DNA of 63,425 bases from an uncultured Butyricimonas sp. (GTDB lineage: Bacteria > Bacteroidota > Bacteroidia > Bacteroidales > Marinifilaceae): assembly GCA_944320555.1 (NCBI GenBank), contig CALUHX010000013.1, forward strand, positions 1 to 63,425, given 5' to 3'. The position numbers and the translations under genes were made by a program. Within the stretch, counting starts at the first letter, position 1. Each line of letters opens with the position of its first letter. The notes below the pieces were generated by a model, which was given only the letters and a program-made list of their open reading frames with translations, searched no databases and had not been told where the DNA came from. Shown one piece after another: positions 45,011 through 53,367 of the stretch.

Positions 45011-46207
45011 ATGATAAGACACACCATCCTGCTCGCGGCCTTCGCCCTCCTCGGCGCGCCGCTCGCGTGGGCCCAGAACGAAGGCCCCCGTTCCGGCTAC
45101 CGGTTCACCACCGTGGCCGACGTGAAAACAACCTCCGTGAAAGACCAGCAAAGCGTCGGCACCTGCTGGGACTACGCCACCCTCTCCTTCCTCGAGTCCG
45201 AACTGCTCCGCCTCGGCAAGCCCGAGCACGACCTCGCCGAAATATTCGTCGCCAAAAACGCCTACTACGAGAAAGGCGTGCGCTACGTCCAATTCCACGG
45301 CAACAACAACTTCAGCGAAGGCGGACAGGCCCACGACGTCATCGCCATGATACGCAAATACGGCATCGTTCCCGAGGAAGCCTACGCGGGACTCAACTAC
45401 GGCCGCGACTTCCACCTCCACGCCGAGCTCGTCGCCGCCCTCAAGGGCGTGCTCGCCGGAGTCAACGCCAACCCCAACAAGCAAATCACCCCCACGTGGA
45501 CCCGCGGATTCCGCGCCTACATCGAGTCGTACCTCGGAGCGGCGCCCGAAACCTTCACCTACCGGGGCAAGAAATACACCCCCCGCTCCTTCGCCGAGTC
45601 GCTCGGCCTCGACCTCGACGACTACGTGGAAATCACCTCCTACGAGGCCTTCCCCTTCTACGAGCAAATCGAGCTGCCCATCCCCGACAACTGGATGCAC
45701 GAGCGTTACTACAACGTCCCCCTCGACGAATTGATGGCCATCATGCGCCACGCCCTCGAGAACGGCCACACCGTCTGCTGGGACGGCGACGTCAGCCACA
45801 ACGGATTCAGCCACGGCAACGGCCTCGCCATCCTCCCCACCGACAACCCCGACGAGATGATTAACTCCGAAATATCCAAGTGGACCGACCTCTCCGCCGA
45901 CGAGCGGCGCGACCGGCTCAACTCGTTCGTCGCCCCCGTCCCCGAAATGAAAGTCGACGACGCCCGCAGGCAGGCCGCATTCGACAGCCGCCTCACCACC
46001 GACGACCACCTCATGCACATCACCGGACTCCTCCGCGACCAGAACGGCACCTACTACTACAAGACCAAAAACTCCTGGGCGGCCGACAGCAACCCCTTCG
46101 GCGGTTATCTCTACATGTCCGAGCCCTACTGCCGCCTTCAGACCGTCGCCATCATGGTCCACAAGGACGCCATCCCCGCGGCCATCCGCGAGAAACTGGG
46201 ACTCTGA
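45011..46207 (+). CDS. secreted C1-family cysteine peptidase (aminopeptidase C/bleomycin hydrolase-like)
   Basis: Papain-fold peptidase, 398 residues, with a signal peptide ending LAWAQN (about 22). Active site: Q46/Q47 and C52 in VKDQQSVGTCWDYATLSFLE, H336 in LMHITGLL, N354 in KTKNSWAA. The layout is that of the PepC/bleomycin hydrolase group, with an exported form common in Bacteroidales. Likely trims peptides in the periplasm together with the M3 peptidase encoded nearby. GC-rich. Confidence 0.9.
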   Translation: MIRHTILLAAFALLGAPLAWAQNEGPRSGYRFTTVADVKTTSVKDQQSVGTCWDYATLSFLESELLRLGKPEHDLAEIFVAKNAYYEKGVRYVQFHGNNNFSEGGQAHDVIAMIRKYGIVPEEAYAGLNYGRDFHLHAELVAALKGVLAGVNANPNKQITPTWTRGFRAYIESYLGAAPETFTYRGKKYTPRSFAESLGLDLDDYVEITSYEAFPFYEQIELPIPDNWMHERYYNVPLDELMAIMRHALENGHTVCWDGDVSHNGFSHGNGLAILPTDNPDEMINSEISKWTDLSADERRDRLNSFVAPVPEMKVDDARRQAAFDSRLTTDDHLMHITGLLRDQNGTYYYKTKNSWAADSNPFGGYLYMSEPYCRLQTVAIMVHKDAIPAAIREKLGL

Positions 46208-46575
46208 TTCCCGTCACCGACGGCACAAACAGACGGAGCTGTGTCTAAATGCCGTTATTGGCTATTTCGACATAGCCCCGTCCGCTTTTTCCCCCATTCC
46301 CTACCCGTTCCCCTCCGTCTGTCCCCCTACCCATTTTCCACCTATCTCCTACCTACACGGCCATCACCTCTTGTTCTTCTCTTGTGCTCCTCTTGTGCAC
46401 TTCTTGTCACACAAGAAAAAAACAGGAAGTCCTGACTACATTCACATACTCTCTCATGGCCGTACCGGGGAAAAAGGCAGGCCGTATGAGGGAGAAAATC
46501 GGGAAACGCGATGAAATGGCCAAGATAATGCGTATTTTTGCCTTACAATCAGAGAACAACAAACACGCGACAGAC
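46208..46575 (+). promoter_or_regulatory. gene-free upstream region of the GH29-GH3 operon with promoter and 11-bp array
   Basis: Contents: a weak hairpin after the peptidase stop (CCGTC/GACGG, 46210-46222); a pyrimidine-rich stretch; four 11-base units in which TTGT recurs at 46371, 46382, 46393 and 46404; inverted arms ACGGCCAT (about 46356-46363) and ATGGCCGT (about 46457-46464); and a -7 box TATTTTTG (46533-46540), 35 bases before the fucosidase start. The open frame upstream of 46576 crosses this promoter, so it is not coding. Confidence 0.55.
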
Positions 46576-48009
46576 ATGAAGAAAAGAATCACAAGACTTA
46601 TTTGGAAAAAGGCGGCGGGGGCGGCCCTGCTGGCGGCCATGGCGACGGGCGCGGGAGCACAGGACACGGAACAGGGAACGGAGGCGCAAGGATTCGTGCA
46701 CGGACAATCCGAGGAAGAGGCGTACGTGTGGCCGACGGACCCGGCGGTGCGGGAGAAGCTGGACCGCTGGCAGGACCTGAAATTCGGGGTGCTGTTCCAT
46801 TGGGGGCTTTACTCGGTGGCGGGCATCGTGGAGTCGTGGTCCATCTGCTCGGAGGACGAGGATTGGATATCGCGGCGGAAAGACATGACGTATGACGAGT
46901 ACAAACGCTGGTACTGGGGGCTGGCGGACTCGCTCCGCCCGACGGCGTTCGACCCCGGACAGTGGGCCGGAGTGGCGAAGGAGGCGGGGATGCGCTACAT
47001 GATTTTCACGACGAAACACCACGACGGGTTCTGCATGTTCGACTCGCGGCTGACGGACTTCACCATCGCCCGGGGACCGTTCGGCGGCGACCCGCGGCGG
47101 GACGCCGCGCGGCACGTGCTGGACGCCTTCCGGCAAGAAGGTTTCATGGTGGGATGCTACTTCTCGAAACCCGACTGGCACTGCGAGTGGTATTGGAATC
47201 CCTATTTCGCCACGCCCGACCGGCGGGAGAATTACCGGCGGGAGCGGCACCCGGAATGGTGGCGGCGTTACGCCGAGTTCACGCGCGGACAGCTGGAGGA
47301 GCTGACGAGCCGCTACGGGCGGATAGACATCCTGTGGCTCGACGGCGGTTGGGTGAGCGGCGGGGAGATAGGTCTGGACGGAGTGCTGGCCGGAGCCAGG
47401 GAACGGCATCCGGGACTGCTGGCGGTGGACCGCACCATAGGGGGAAAGAACGAGAATTACCAGACCCCGGAGCGGAGCGTGCCGGAGGAGCAACTGCCCC
47501 ACCCGTGGGAGAGCTGCATCCCACTGAGCAACGACTGGGGATGGACGCCCGCGGCGCCGTACAAGTCGGCGCGGACGGTGATCGGCCTGCTGGCGGAGGT
47601 GACGGCCAAGGGGGGCTGCCTGCTGCTGGGCGTGGGCCCGACTCCCGAGGGGGTGATCGAGGAGGAGGCGGCGGATCGGCTGTGCGAGGTGGGCCGCTGG
47701 CTGCGGTCCAACGGCGAGGCCATCTACGGGACACGGACCACGAAACGGTACCGCGACGGCGACACGTGGTTCACCGCCTCCAAGGACGGGCGGACACTGT
47801 ACGCCATCCGCGCCCTGAGGGACGGGGAATCGCTGCCCGGGACGATTGAGTGGGAAGGCAACGTCCCGACGGGAAAGATGACGCTGGTGGACGGAGGCAG
47901 GAGAGTGAAGTACTCCGTGGAGGACGGCAAAGTGAGGGTGACGCTGCCCGAGGGTGTCGCAGATGCCCCGGTGGCGTTGCGGTTCACCATAAAGGAGGCT
48001 GAGAAATGA
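46576..48009 (+). CDS. alpha-L-fucosidase (GH29)
   Basis: Retaining exo-fucosidase, 477 residues with a signal peptide (about 1-28, MATGAGAQ). Typical GH29 features: FGVLFHWGLYSV (about 70-81), TTKHHDGFCMFDSRLTDF (about 145-162) and the nucleophile D256 in DILWLDGGW. The acid/base is not fixed by sequence; the tail is a short beta domain. It is co-translated with the GH3 gene (ATGA overlap), so the pair would remove fucose and beta-linked sugars from host or plant glycans. The start is set by the promoter at 46533. Confidence 0.92.
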   Translation: MKKRITRLIWKKAAGAALLAAMATGAGAQDTEQGTEAQGFVHGQSEEEAYVWPTDPAVREKLDRWQDLKFGVLFHWGLYSVAGIVESWSICSEDEDWISRRKDMTYDEYKRWYWGLADSLRPTAFDPGQWAGVAKEAGMRYMIFTTKHHDGFCMFDSRLTDFTIARGPFGGDPRRDAARHVLDAFRQEGFMVGCYFSKPDWHCEWYWNPYFATPDRRENYRRERHPEWWRRYAEFTRGQLEELTSRYGRIDILWLDGGWVSGGEIGLDGVLAGARERHPGLLAVDRTIGGKNENYQTPERSVPEEQLPHPWESCIPLSNDWGWTPAAPYKSARTVIGLLAEVTAKGGCLLLGVGPTPEGVIEEEAADRLCEVGRWLRSNGEAIYGTRTTKRYRDGDTWFTASKDGRTLYAIRALRDGESLPGTIEWEGNVPTGKMTLVDGGRRVKYSVEDGKVRVTLPEGVADAPVALRFTIKEAEK

Positions 48010-50345
48010 GGGCCGGGGCCTTAATCGCGCTCGGCCTGCTCGCCGGAGCGTGCGGGCGGGACGCGGGAACGCCCGTGTACAAGCGGGCGGACGCCCCGAC
48101 AGAGGAGCGGGTGGAGGATTTGCTGGAGCGGATGACGACGGAGGAGAAGGTGGGACAGCTGTGCTGCCTGACGGGCTGGGAGATGTACGAGAAGAGGGAG
48201 GACGGGACGGTGGCCGCGTCGGCGGCGTTCGGGGAGCGGATGAGGAAGTGCCCGCCCGGGGCGTTCTGGGCGACGCTGCGGGCCGACCCGTGGACGCGGA
48301 AGACGATAGAGACGGGATTGGACGCGGGGCAGTCGGCGGAGGCGCTGAACGCCCTGCAGCGGTTCGCCGCGGAGGAGACGCGGCTGGGCATCCCGCTGCT
48401 GTTCGCCGAGGAGTGCCCGCACGGGCTGATGGCCGTGGGGGCGACGGTGTTCCCGACGGGGCTGGCGATGGCCGCCACGTGGGACGAGGCGTTGGCCGAG
48501 CGCGTGGGCGAGGCGGTGGCCCTCGAGGCCCGGACGCGGGGGGCGCACATCGGTTTCGGGCCCGTGCTGGACGTGACGCGGGAGCCGCGGTGGTCGCGCA
48601 TGGAGGAGACGCTCGGCGAGGACCCCGCGCTGGCCACCGCCTTGGGAACGGCGTTGGTCAGGGGAATGCAGGGCGAGAGGACGGAGGACGGGCGGCACGT
48701 GTGGTCGACGCTGAAGCATTTCGCCGCCTACGGCATGCCCGAGGCGGGACGCAACGGGGCGAGGGCCGCCTGCGGACCGAGGCAACTGCTGGGCGAATAC
48801 CTCTCGCCGTTCAAGCGGGCGGTGGAGGCCGGGGCGGGGACGGTGATGACCTCGTACAACAGCGTCGACGGCGTGCCCTGCACGGCGAACGGGCGGCTGA
48901 TTGGCGGGCTGCTTCGGGACGAGTGGGGCTTCCGGGGCGCGGTGTTCTCGGACCTGTTCAGCATTGACGGCATCGTCGGGGCGAGGGCCGCGGCTGACTT
49001 GAAAGAGGCCGCCGCCAAGGCGTTGCGGGCGGGGGTGGACCTCGACCTGGGGGGCAACGCCTACGGCAACCACCTGATGGCGGCTCTTGAGGAGGGACTC
49101 GTCACCGAGGAGGAAGTGGACAGCGCCGTGAGGCGCGTGCTGCGCCTGAAGTTCCGGATGGGCCTGTTCGAGAATCCCTACGTCTCGCCGGAACGCGCGG
49201 CGGCAGCGGCGAGGAACGCGGCCCACCGGGAGCTGGCGCGGGAAGCGGCGCGGAAAGGCACCGTCCTACTGAAGAACGACGGGATTCTCCCGCTGAGCAA
49301 GGACACGCGGAGCGTGGCCGTCATCGGTCCGAACGCCGACACTCCGTACAACCAACTCGGTGACTACACCGCACCGCAAAGGAGGGAGGACATCGCGACC
49401 GTGCTTGACGGCGTTCGGGCCGCGGTGTCGCCCGGCACGCGGGTCTCCCACGTGAAAGGCTGCGCCGTGCGCGACACCACTCGCAGCGACATCGCGGCGG
49501 CCGTCGCGGCGGCACGGGAGGCGGACGTGGCGATAGTGGTGGTGGGCGGTTCCAGCGCGCGCGACTTCCGCACGACCTACGCCGAGACGGGCGCCGCCAC
49601 CGTCGGGGAGAGCGGGACGCTCTCCGACATGGACTGCGGGGAAGGCTTCGACCGCGCCACGCTGCGCCTGCTGGGCGACCAAGAAAAGCTGCTGGCGGCG
49701 GTGACAGCCACGGGCACGCCGACCGTGGCCGTCTACATCCAAGGCCGGCCGCTGGACATGACCCTGGCGACTCGGGAGGCATCCGCCCTGCTCACGGCCT
49801 GGTACCCCGGAGAGCAGGGCGGGGCGGCCATCGCCGACATCCTGTTCGGCGACTGCAACCCGAGCAGCCGCCTGCCGGTGTCCATTCCCCGCGGCGAGGG
49901 GCAGCTGCCCGTCTACTACTCGCAGGAGACGCGGCGGGACTACGTGGACATGCCCGGAAGCCCGCTCTACGCGTTCGGCCACGGGCTGAGCTACACGACG
50001 TTCGAATACAGCGGTTTGTCCGTGGAAGCGGGCGGCGGTGACAGTGTGCTGCAAACCGTCCGCTTCACGGTGACAAACACGGGCGGACGCGACGGAGAGG
50101 AGGTGGCGCAACTCTACATCCGGGACGAGGCGGCCTCCGTGGCCCAGCCTCCCATGCTGCTGAAGGCCTTCCGGCGGATATTCCTGCGGAAGGGCGAGAG
50201 CAAAACCCTCACCTTCCACCTGCGGGCGGAAGACCTCGCCATCTACGACGCGGACATGCGGCTCACGGTGGAGCCGGGCGATTTCACCGTGATGGTGGGC
50301 GCCGCCTCCGACGACATCCGTCTCACAGGCCGCTTCCGCCTATAG
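48006..50345 (+). CDS. GH3 beta-glucosidase/xylosidase-like lipoprotein with altered C-terminus
   Basis: 779 residues, lipobox LLAGACG (C16). The GH3 TIM barrel has KHFAAYG (K237, H238) and the nucleophile D316 in GFRGAVFSDLFSI. The alpha/beta sandwich domain (about 410-640) and a fibronectin III-like domain (about 680-770) follow. The last codons read GRFRL-stop. A second copy of the gene's 3' end 2.07 kb downstream reads GRFRITGR-stop, so the insertion of the rloAB cassette has replaced the native tail. Activity is probably kept. Exact glycoside is unknown. Confidence 0.9.
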   Translation: MRAGALIALGLLAGACGRDAGTPVYKRADAPTEERVEDLLERMTTEEKVGQLCCLTGWEMYEKREDGTVAASAAFGERMRKCPPGAFWATLRADPWTRKTIETGLDAGQSAEALNALQRFAAEETRLGIPLLFAEECPHGLMAVGATVFPTGLAMAATWDEALAERVGEAVALEARTRGAHIGFGPVLDVTREPRWSRMEETLGEDPALATALGTALVRGMQGERTEDGRHVWSTLKHFAAYGMPEAGRNGARAACGPRQLLGEYLSPFKRAVEAGAGTVMTSYNSVDGVPCTANGRLIGGLLRDEWGFRGAVFSDLFSIDGIVGARAAADLKEAAAKALRAGVDLDLGGNAYGNHLMAALEEGLVTEEEVDSAVRRVLRLKFRMGLFENPYVSPERAAAAARNAAHRELAREAARKGTVLLKNDGILPLSKDTRSVAVIGPNADTPYNQLGDYTAPQRREDIATVLDGVRAAVSPGTRVSHVKGCAVRDTTRSDIAAAVAAAREADVAIVVVGGSSARDFRTTYAETGAATVGESGTLSDMDCGEGFDRATLRLLGDQEKLLAAVTATGTPTVAVYIQGRPLDMTLATREASALLTAWYPGEQGGAAIADILFGDCNPSSRLPVSIPRGEGQLPVYYSQETRRDYVDMPGSPLYAFGHGLSYTTFEYSGLSVEAGGGDSVLQTVRFTVTNTGGRDGEEVAQLYIRDEAASVAQPPMLLKAFRRIFLRKGESKTLTFHLRAEDLAIYDADMRLTVEPGDFTVMVGAASDDIRLTGRFRL
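50231..50339 (+). repeat. 109-bp direct repeat, left copy (3' end of GH3)
   Basis: Identical base for base to 52305-52413. This copy completes the GH3 reading frame. The cassette with rloA and rloB lies between the two copies. Confidence 0.95.
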
Positions 50346-50370
50346 AAGAAAGGAAAACTCTCGGCTTTTC

Positions 50371-50403
50371 TTTCCGCACTGAGAAAGAAAACTCGTATAT
50401 TTG
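50371..50403 (+). promoter_or_regulatory. promoter of the rloAB cassette
   Basis: TATATTTG (50396-50403) with TTTC at 50371-50374, spacer 21 bases. It lies inside the inserted segment, so the cassette brings its own promoter. Confidence 0.65.
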
Positions 50404-50434
50404 CAAGAAATCCACAAACAACAAAGTTAATCGT

Positions 50435-51655
50435 ATGATTCTTGAATTTTATGTCAGCAACTACCTCTCCATAAAGGATGACTTGAAAATCTCCTTTGTG
50501 GCCACCGCGCTCAAGGAATCCCTTTCGGAGCCGAGCGATTTGATTCCGGTCTCCGACACAGGCCTGTCGCTCGTGCGCAGCGCGGTGATTTATGGTGCCA
50601 ACGCTTCGGGGAAGACGAATGTGTTGAAAGCGATTGCTTTTTATAAACGCTTCATCACGGAGTCGTTCAAAAACAGCCAAGCCGGGGAAACCATTGACGT
50701 GGAGAACTTCCGGCTGAACGCGGCCACGATAAACGAGCCCACCACAATGGAAGCCACGTTCACAAACGGCGAATATATTTACCGTTATGGCTTTGAGGTG
50801 GACAAGCAAGCCGTGCGGACAGAGTGGCTTTACCGGCGGGCAAACAAGAAAAGAGCCAAGGAAGTGGAGATTTTCTACCGCAAGGAAGAATCCACCACCG
50901 TACACGCCAAAAACCCGTTGATGCAGGAACTCGTGAACAAAAAGATGGTCCGCAGCAACGCTTTGCTGCTCTCCACCGCCGCCCAATTCAATGAAACAAC
51001 GGCTGTCGGCATCCTGCAATGGCTCGGCGAAACCCAAATCTTATTCTGCAGCGAGGATGAAAAACTGTGGGAAGAAGCCATCAAACACCTTGACAATGAA
51101 ACATCGCGCCGCCGCATCACGGACTTCGCCAAATATGCCGACCTGGGAATCGAAAGTATTTCCAAGACAGACAACCGCATCGTAAGCCACCACCACCAAT
51201 ATGACAACGAGGGCAGGACGACGAACGACGTGGCCTTCTCGTTCAACGGCAACGAGTCGGAAGGCACGATAAAATATTTCTCGTTGTCGTACCCCATCAT
51301 TGACGCTTTGGACCACGGCAAACGCTTGGTGGTCGACGAGCTTGACTCCAAGCTGCACCCCCTATTGGTGCGCAAAATCATCGCATTGTTTAATTCGGCG
51401 AAGACCAACCCCAAAGGGGCGCAACTGCTGTTCACCACGCACGACACTTTCCTGCTCGGAGCCGGATTGTTCCGCCGCGACCAAGTATGGTTCACGCAAA
51501 AGGATAACTTCGGGGCGACGGAGGCCTATTCGCTGGCGGAATACAAAGTGCGCAGAGGCTCGCCATTCGAGAAAGACTACCTGCGAGGCAAGTACGGAGG
51601 CACCCCCATCATCGGCAACATGGAAACAATCTTTTATACGAAAAGCCAGTCATGA
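50435..51655 (+). CDS. RloA-like AAA/ABC-type ATPase (AbiL-type defence)
   Basis: Stand-alone SMC/ABC-like ATPase, 406 residues. Walker A GANASGKT (54-61), signature-like NESEGTIKYFSL (273-284), Walker B LVVDELD (D301, E302) and the H-switch TTHD (H336). The middle (about 100-260) is the helical insertion. Such ATPases pair with an RloB/Toprim-type partner in anti-phage abortive systems (AbiL, and by analogy PARIS, OLD/GajA), where the ATPase senses infection and frees the nuclease. Codon use is less GC-rich than the neighbouring GH3, a sign of transfer. It overlaps rloB by four bases. Confidence 0.85.
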   Translation: MILEFYVSNYLSIKDDLKISFVATALKESLSEPSDLIPVSDTGLSLVRSAVIYGANASGKTNVLKAIAFYKRFITESFKNSQAGETIDVENFRLNAATINEPTTMEATFTNGEYIYRYGFEVDKQAVRTEWLYRRANKKRAKEVEIFYRKEESTTVHAKNPLMQELVNKKMVRSNALLLSTAAQFNETTAVGILQWLGETQILFCSEDEKLWEEAIKHLDNETSRRRITDFAKYADLGIESISKTDNRIVSHHHQYDNEGRTTNDVAFSFNGNESEGTIKYFSLSYPIIDALDHGKRLVVDELDSKLHPLLVRKIIALFNSAKTNPKGAQLLFTTHDTFLLGAGLFRRDQVWFTQKDNFGATEAYSLAEYKVRRGSPFEKDYLRGKYGGTPIIGNMETIFYTKSQS

Positions 51656-52269
51656 GAAAAAGAGACCATCGCACCAGCGACCTCCGGCGCCGTCAAGGCA
51701 CAAGAAACGTCAAGCAATCGTTTCTCATCGTGTGCGAGGGACTTCGCACAGAGCCGGACTATTTCAATGCATTCCGCATGACCGCCGCGACCGTCAAGGC
51801 CGTGGGGCAAGCGATGAACACGACCGGCCTTGTCAACAAAGCCATCGGCCTCCGAGATGCCGAGCAGCAGAAGAAGAGGACGTACGACCAATGCTGGGTG
51901 GTTTTCGACAAAGACGACTTCCCGGCCAAGGATTTCAATCAAGCTATCGCTCTGGCGCACAAGAACGGATTTTGCGTGGCTTACAGCAATCAGGCATTCG
52001 AGTATTGGTTCCTGCTGCATTTCAATCTATACAAAGGCCCATTGCACCGAAACCGCTATGCCGACATGCTATCGCAACTCATCGGCGCACGCTATTCCAA
52101 AACGGAAGGCTTTGGCGCGGTCATGTACAACAGATTGCTCCATTTGCAGCATCAAGGAATTAAAAACGCCGAAGCGGTCCTCGCCGAGATCTCGCATGGC
52201 AATCCCGCATCGGAAGAATCTTCCACCACGGTCCACTTGTTAATAAAAGAGTTGAACAAATATCTCTGA
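51652..52269 (+). CDS. RloB-like Toprim-fold nuclease (AbiL-type effector)
   Basis: 205 residues. A basic N-terminus (MRKRDHRTSDLRRR) leads into a Toprim-like metal site: E29 in VCEGLRTEPDYF, then D86-x-D88-D89 in VFDKDDF, then SNQAFEYWFLLHF (E117), which is characteristic of the RloB family. It is predicted to be the toxic nuclease arm held in check by RloA. The 4-base ATGA overlap shows coupled translation. No integrase or transposase accompanies the pair. Confidence 0.82.
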   Translation: MRKRDHRTSDLRRRQGTRNVKQSFLIVCEGLRTEPDYFNAFRMTAATVKAVGQAMNTTGLVNKAIGLRDAEQQKKRTYDQCWVVFDKDDFPAKDFNQAIALAHKNGFCVAYSNQAFEYWFLLHFNLYKGPLHRNRYADMLSQLIGARYSKTEGFGAVMYNRLLHLQHQGIKNAEAVLAEISHGNPASEESSTTVHLLIKELNKYL

Positions 52270-52304
52270 GCATACCACCCACTAAGGAACCAGCGAGGCG
52301 CGGT

Positions 52305-52428
52305 AGACCTCGCCATCTACGACGCGGACATGCGGCTCACGGTGGAGCCGGGCGATTTCACCGTGATGGTGGGCGCCGCCTCCGACGACATCCGTCTCAC
52401 AGGCCGCTTCCGCATCACAGGACGCTGA
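52305..52428 (+). pseudogene. displaced native 3' end of the GH3 gene (contains right 109-bp repeat)
   Basis: 52305-52413 repeats 50231-50339 exactly. It continues in frame as CGC ATC ACA GGA CGC TGA, the likely original last codons of the GH3 gene. It has no start and is silent. Confidence 0.9.
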
Positions 52429-52432
52429 GCCA

Positions 52433-52492
52433 AGGGGAAGTTACGGCCAAACGCCGCTTCCCCTACTCTTCGGAACGCTCAAGGGCGTTCCG
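52433..52492 (+). terminator. two stem-loops after the original GH3 end
   Basis: AGGGGAAG/CTTCCCCT (52433-52440, 52457-52464) with an inner CGGC/GCCG stem, then the perfect CGGAACGC/GCGTTCCG (52471-52478, 52485-52492). The first probably was the terminator of the GH29-GH3 operon and now serves rloAB. Confidence 0.65.
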
Positions 52493-52593
52493 GCAAGCAA
52501 TGCCAAAACAAACGACGACATTCCTCCAATTCCTTTCCCCTGCGGGCAGCCCGGAGGCAAGTCGCCGTTTCCTTGGAGGTAGCCCGGGGGCAG

Positions 52594-52780
52594 CGGGCGG
52601 GTAGCTAGGGGGTAGCTAGGGATCAAAGAATGGTAAACAATTTATCTGAAACAAGATTTGTATTTGCAAACAAATAGCAAACAAATAGCAAACAAATAGG
52701 AAACAAATAGCAGACAAATAGCAGAACCCTTGCTACACCCTACCTACCCGCCTCCTGCCCCCGACTTTCCCCCACCGTGC
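52594..52780 (+). repeat. dispersed repeat element, copy A, with 11-bp tandem array
   Basis: Layout: GC-rich left part with GGGTAGCTAGGGG doubled (52594-52621), about 45 bases AT-rich, five 11-base units (C/G)AAACAAATAG and variants at 52667-52721 (TAG every 11 bases), then a GC-rich right part whose last 35 bases (52746-52780) match copy B in 34 positions. Left and right parts are partly inverted (GGGTAGC against CTACCC). The 52414-52909 stretch otherwise has no gene. Confidence 0.75.
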
Positions 52781-52909
52781 CCACCCCTTCCCGCCATCCC
52801 TTCGACCGCATATCAAATTCGAGCCGCAAGCACCGGCACAACCGCAAAAACAGGACACCATGGTAACGAATAAGTCCGTCAAGTCCCAAAATAAGGGAAA
52901 TTCCACCCC

Positions 52910-53284
52910 TCACCGCATGTATTCCCCTAACAGATAGTGTCGGTCGTACAAACCTTGCATTCTGCATTCAAATCGCAACACCTCCATATAGCGGCACGAA
53001 AAACGCCCGGCACAGGAATCACAATTGAAACAATCGGGGAGCGAGAGGTTGTCCAACACACGCTCCGGACACGCCATGTCCGCCATCACCTCGCCCGCCA
53101 ATTTGTCTCCGTACAAACGGCGAAGCACTGTCGCACAATCATCCGTCCGCCCGTGCCAAAAGAAAAAGTCTCGCACACAATAGCAATAGCGAGAGCATGC
53201 GTTTCCTTTTTGGGCCAAAAAACGGGACATGTAGAAATGCGCCTTCTCGCTGTCGCCTATCCGGTAATGGCCCAAAGCCAGCAT
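52910..53284 (-). CDS. unrecognised cysteine-rich protein
   Basis: 124 residues from the ATG at 53284 (a TTG precedes it, then a stop). Nine or more cysteines, with CFNCDSCAGRFSC (about residues 86-98) and CSRYCYC (about 30-36), suggest metal binding. The N-terminus HYRIGDSEKAHFYMSRFLAQ looks like part of a helical repeat, so the gene may be the tail of a once longer protein. No signal peptide. A frame on the other strand (to 53371) ends in a convincing coiled-coil and cannot be fully ruled out. Confidence 0.55.
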   Translation of the reverse strand: MLALGHYRIGDSEKAHFYMSRFLAQKGNACSRYCYCVRDFFFWHGRTDDCATVLRRLYGDKLAGEVMADMACPERVLDNLSLPDCFNCDSCAGRFSCRYMEVLRFECRMQGLYDRHYLLGEYMR

Positions 53285-53367
53285 CAAATCAAGGAATTAA
53301 TCAAAGCCAACAGCCGGATCATCGACTTGCTGTGCAAACGCCTTGACGCGCTGGAGAACAAACTTTC

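Noticed and set aside
46384-46575. A 64-residue N-terminal extension of the fucosidase
   Set aside because: The frame crosses the -7 box at 46533 and the later ATG at 46576 begins a proper signal peptide.
50231-52413. Insertion sequence carrying rloAB
   Set aside because: There is no transposase, no terminal inverted repeats, and the flanking duplication (109 bp) is far beyond transposon target-site size.
52667-52721. Possible CRISPR array
   Set aside because: Units are 11 bases with no spacers and no cas gene is in the window; it is a tandem repeat.
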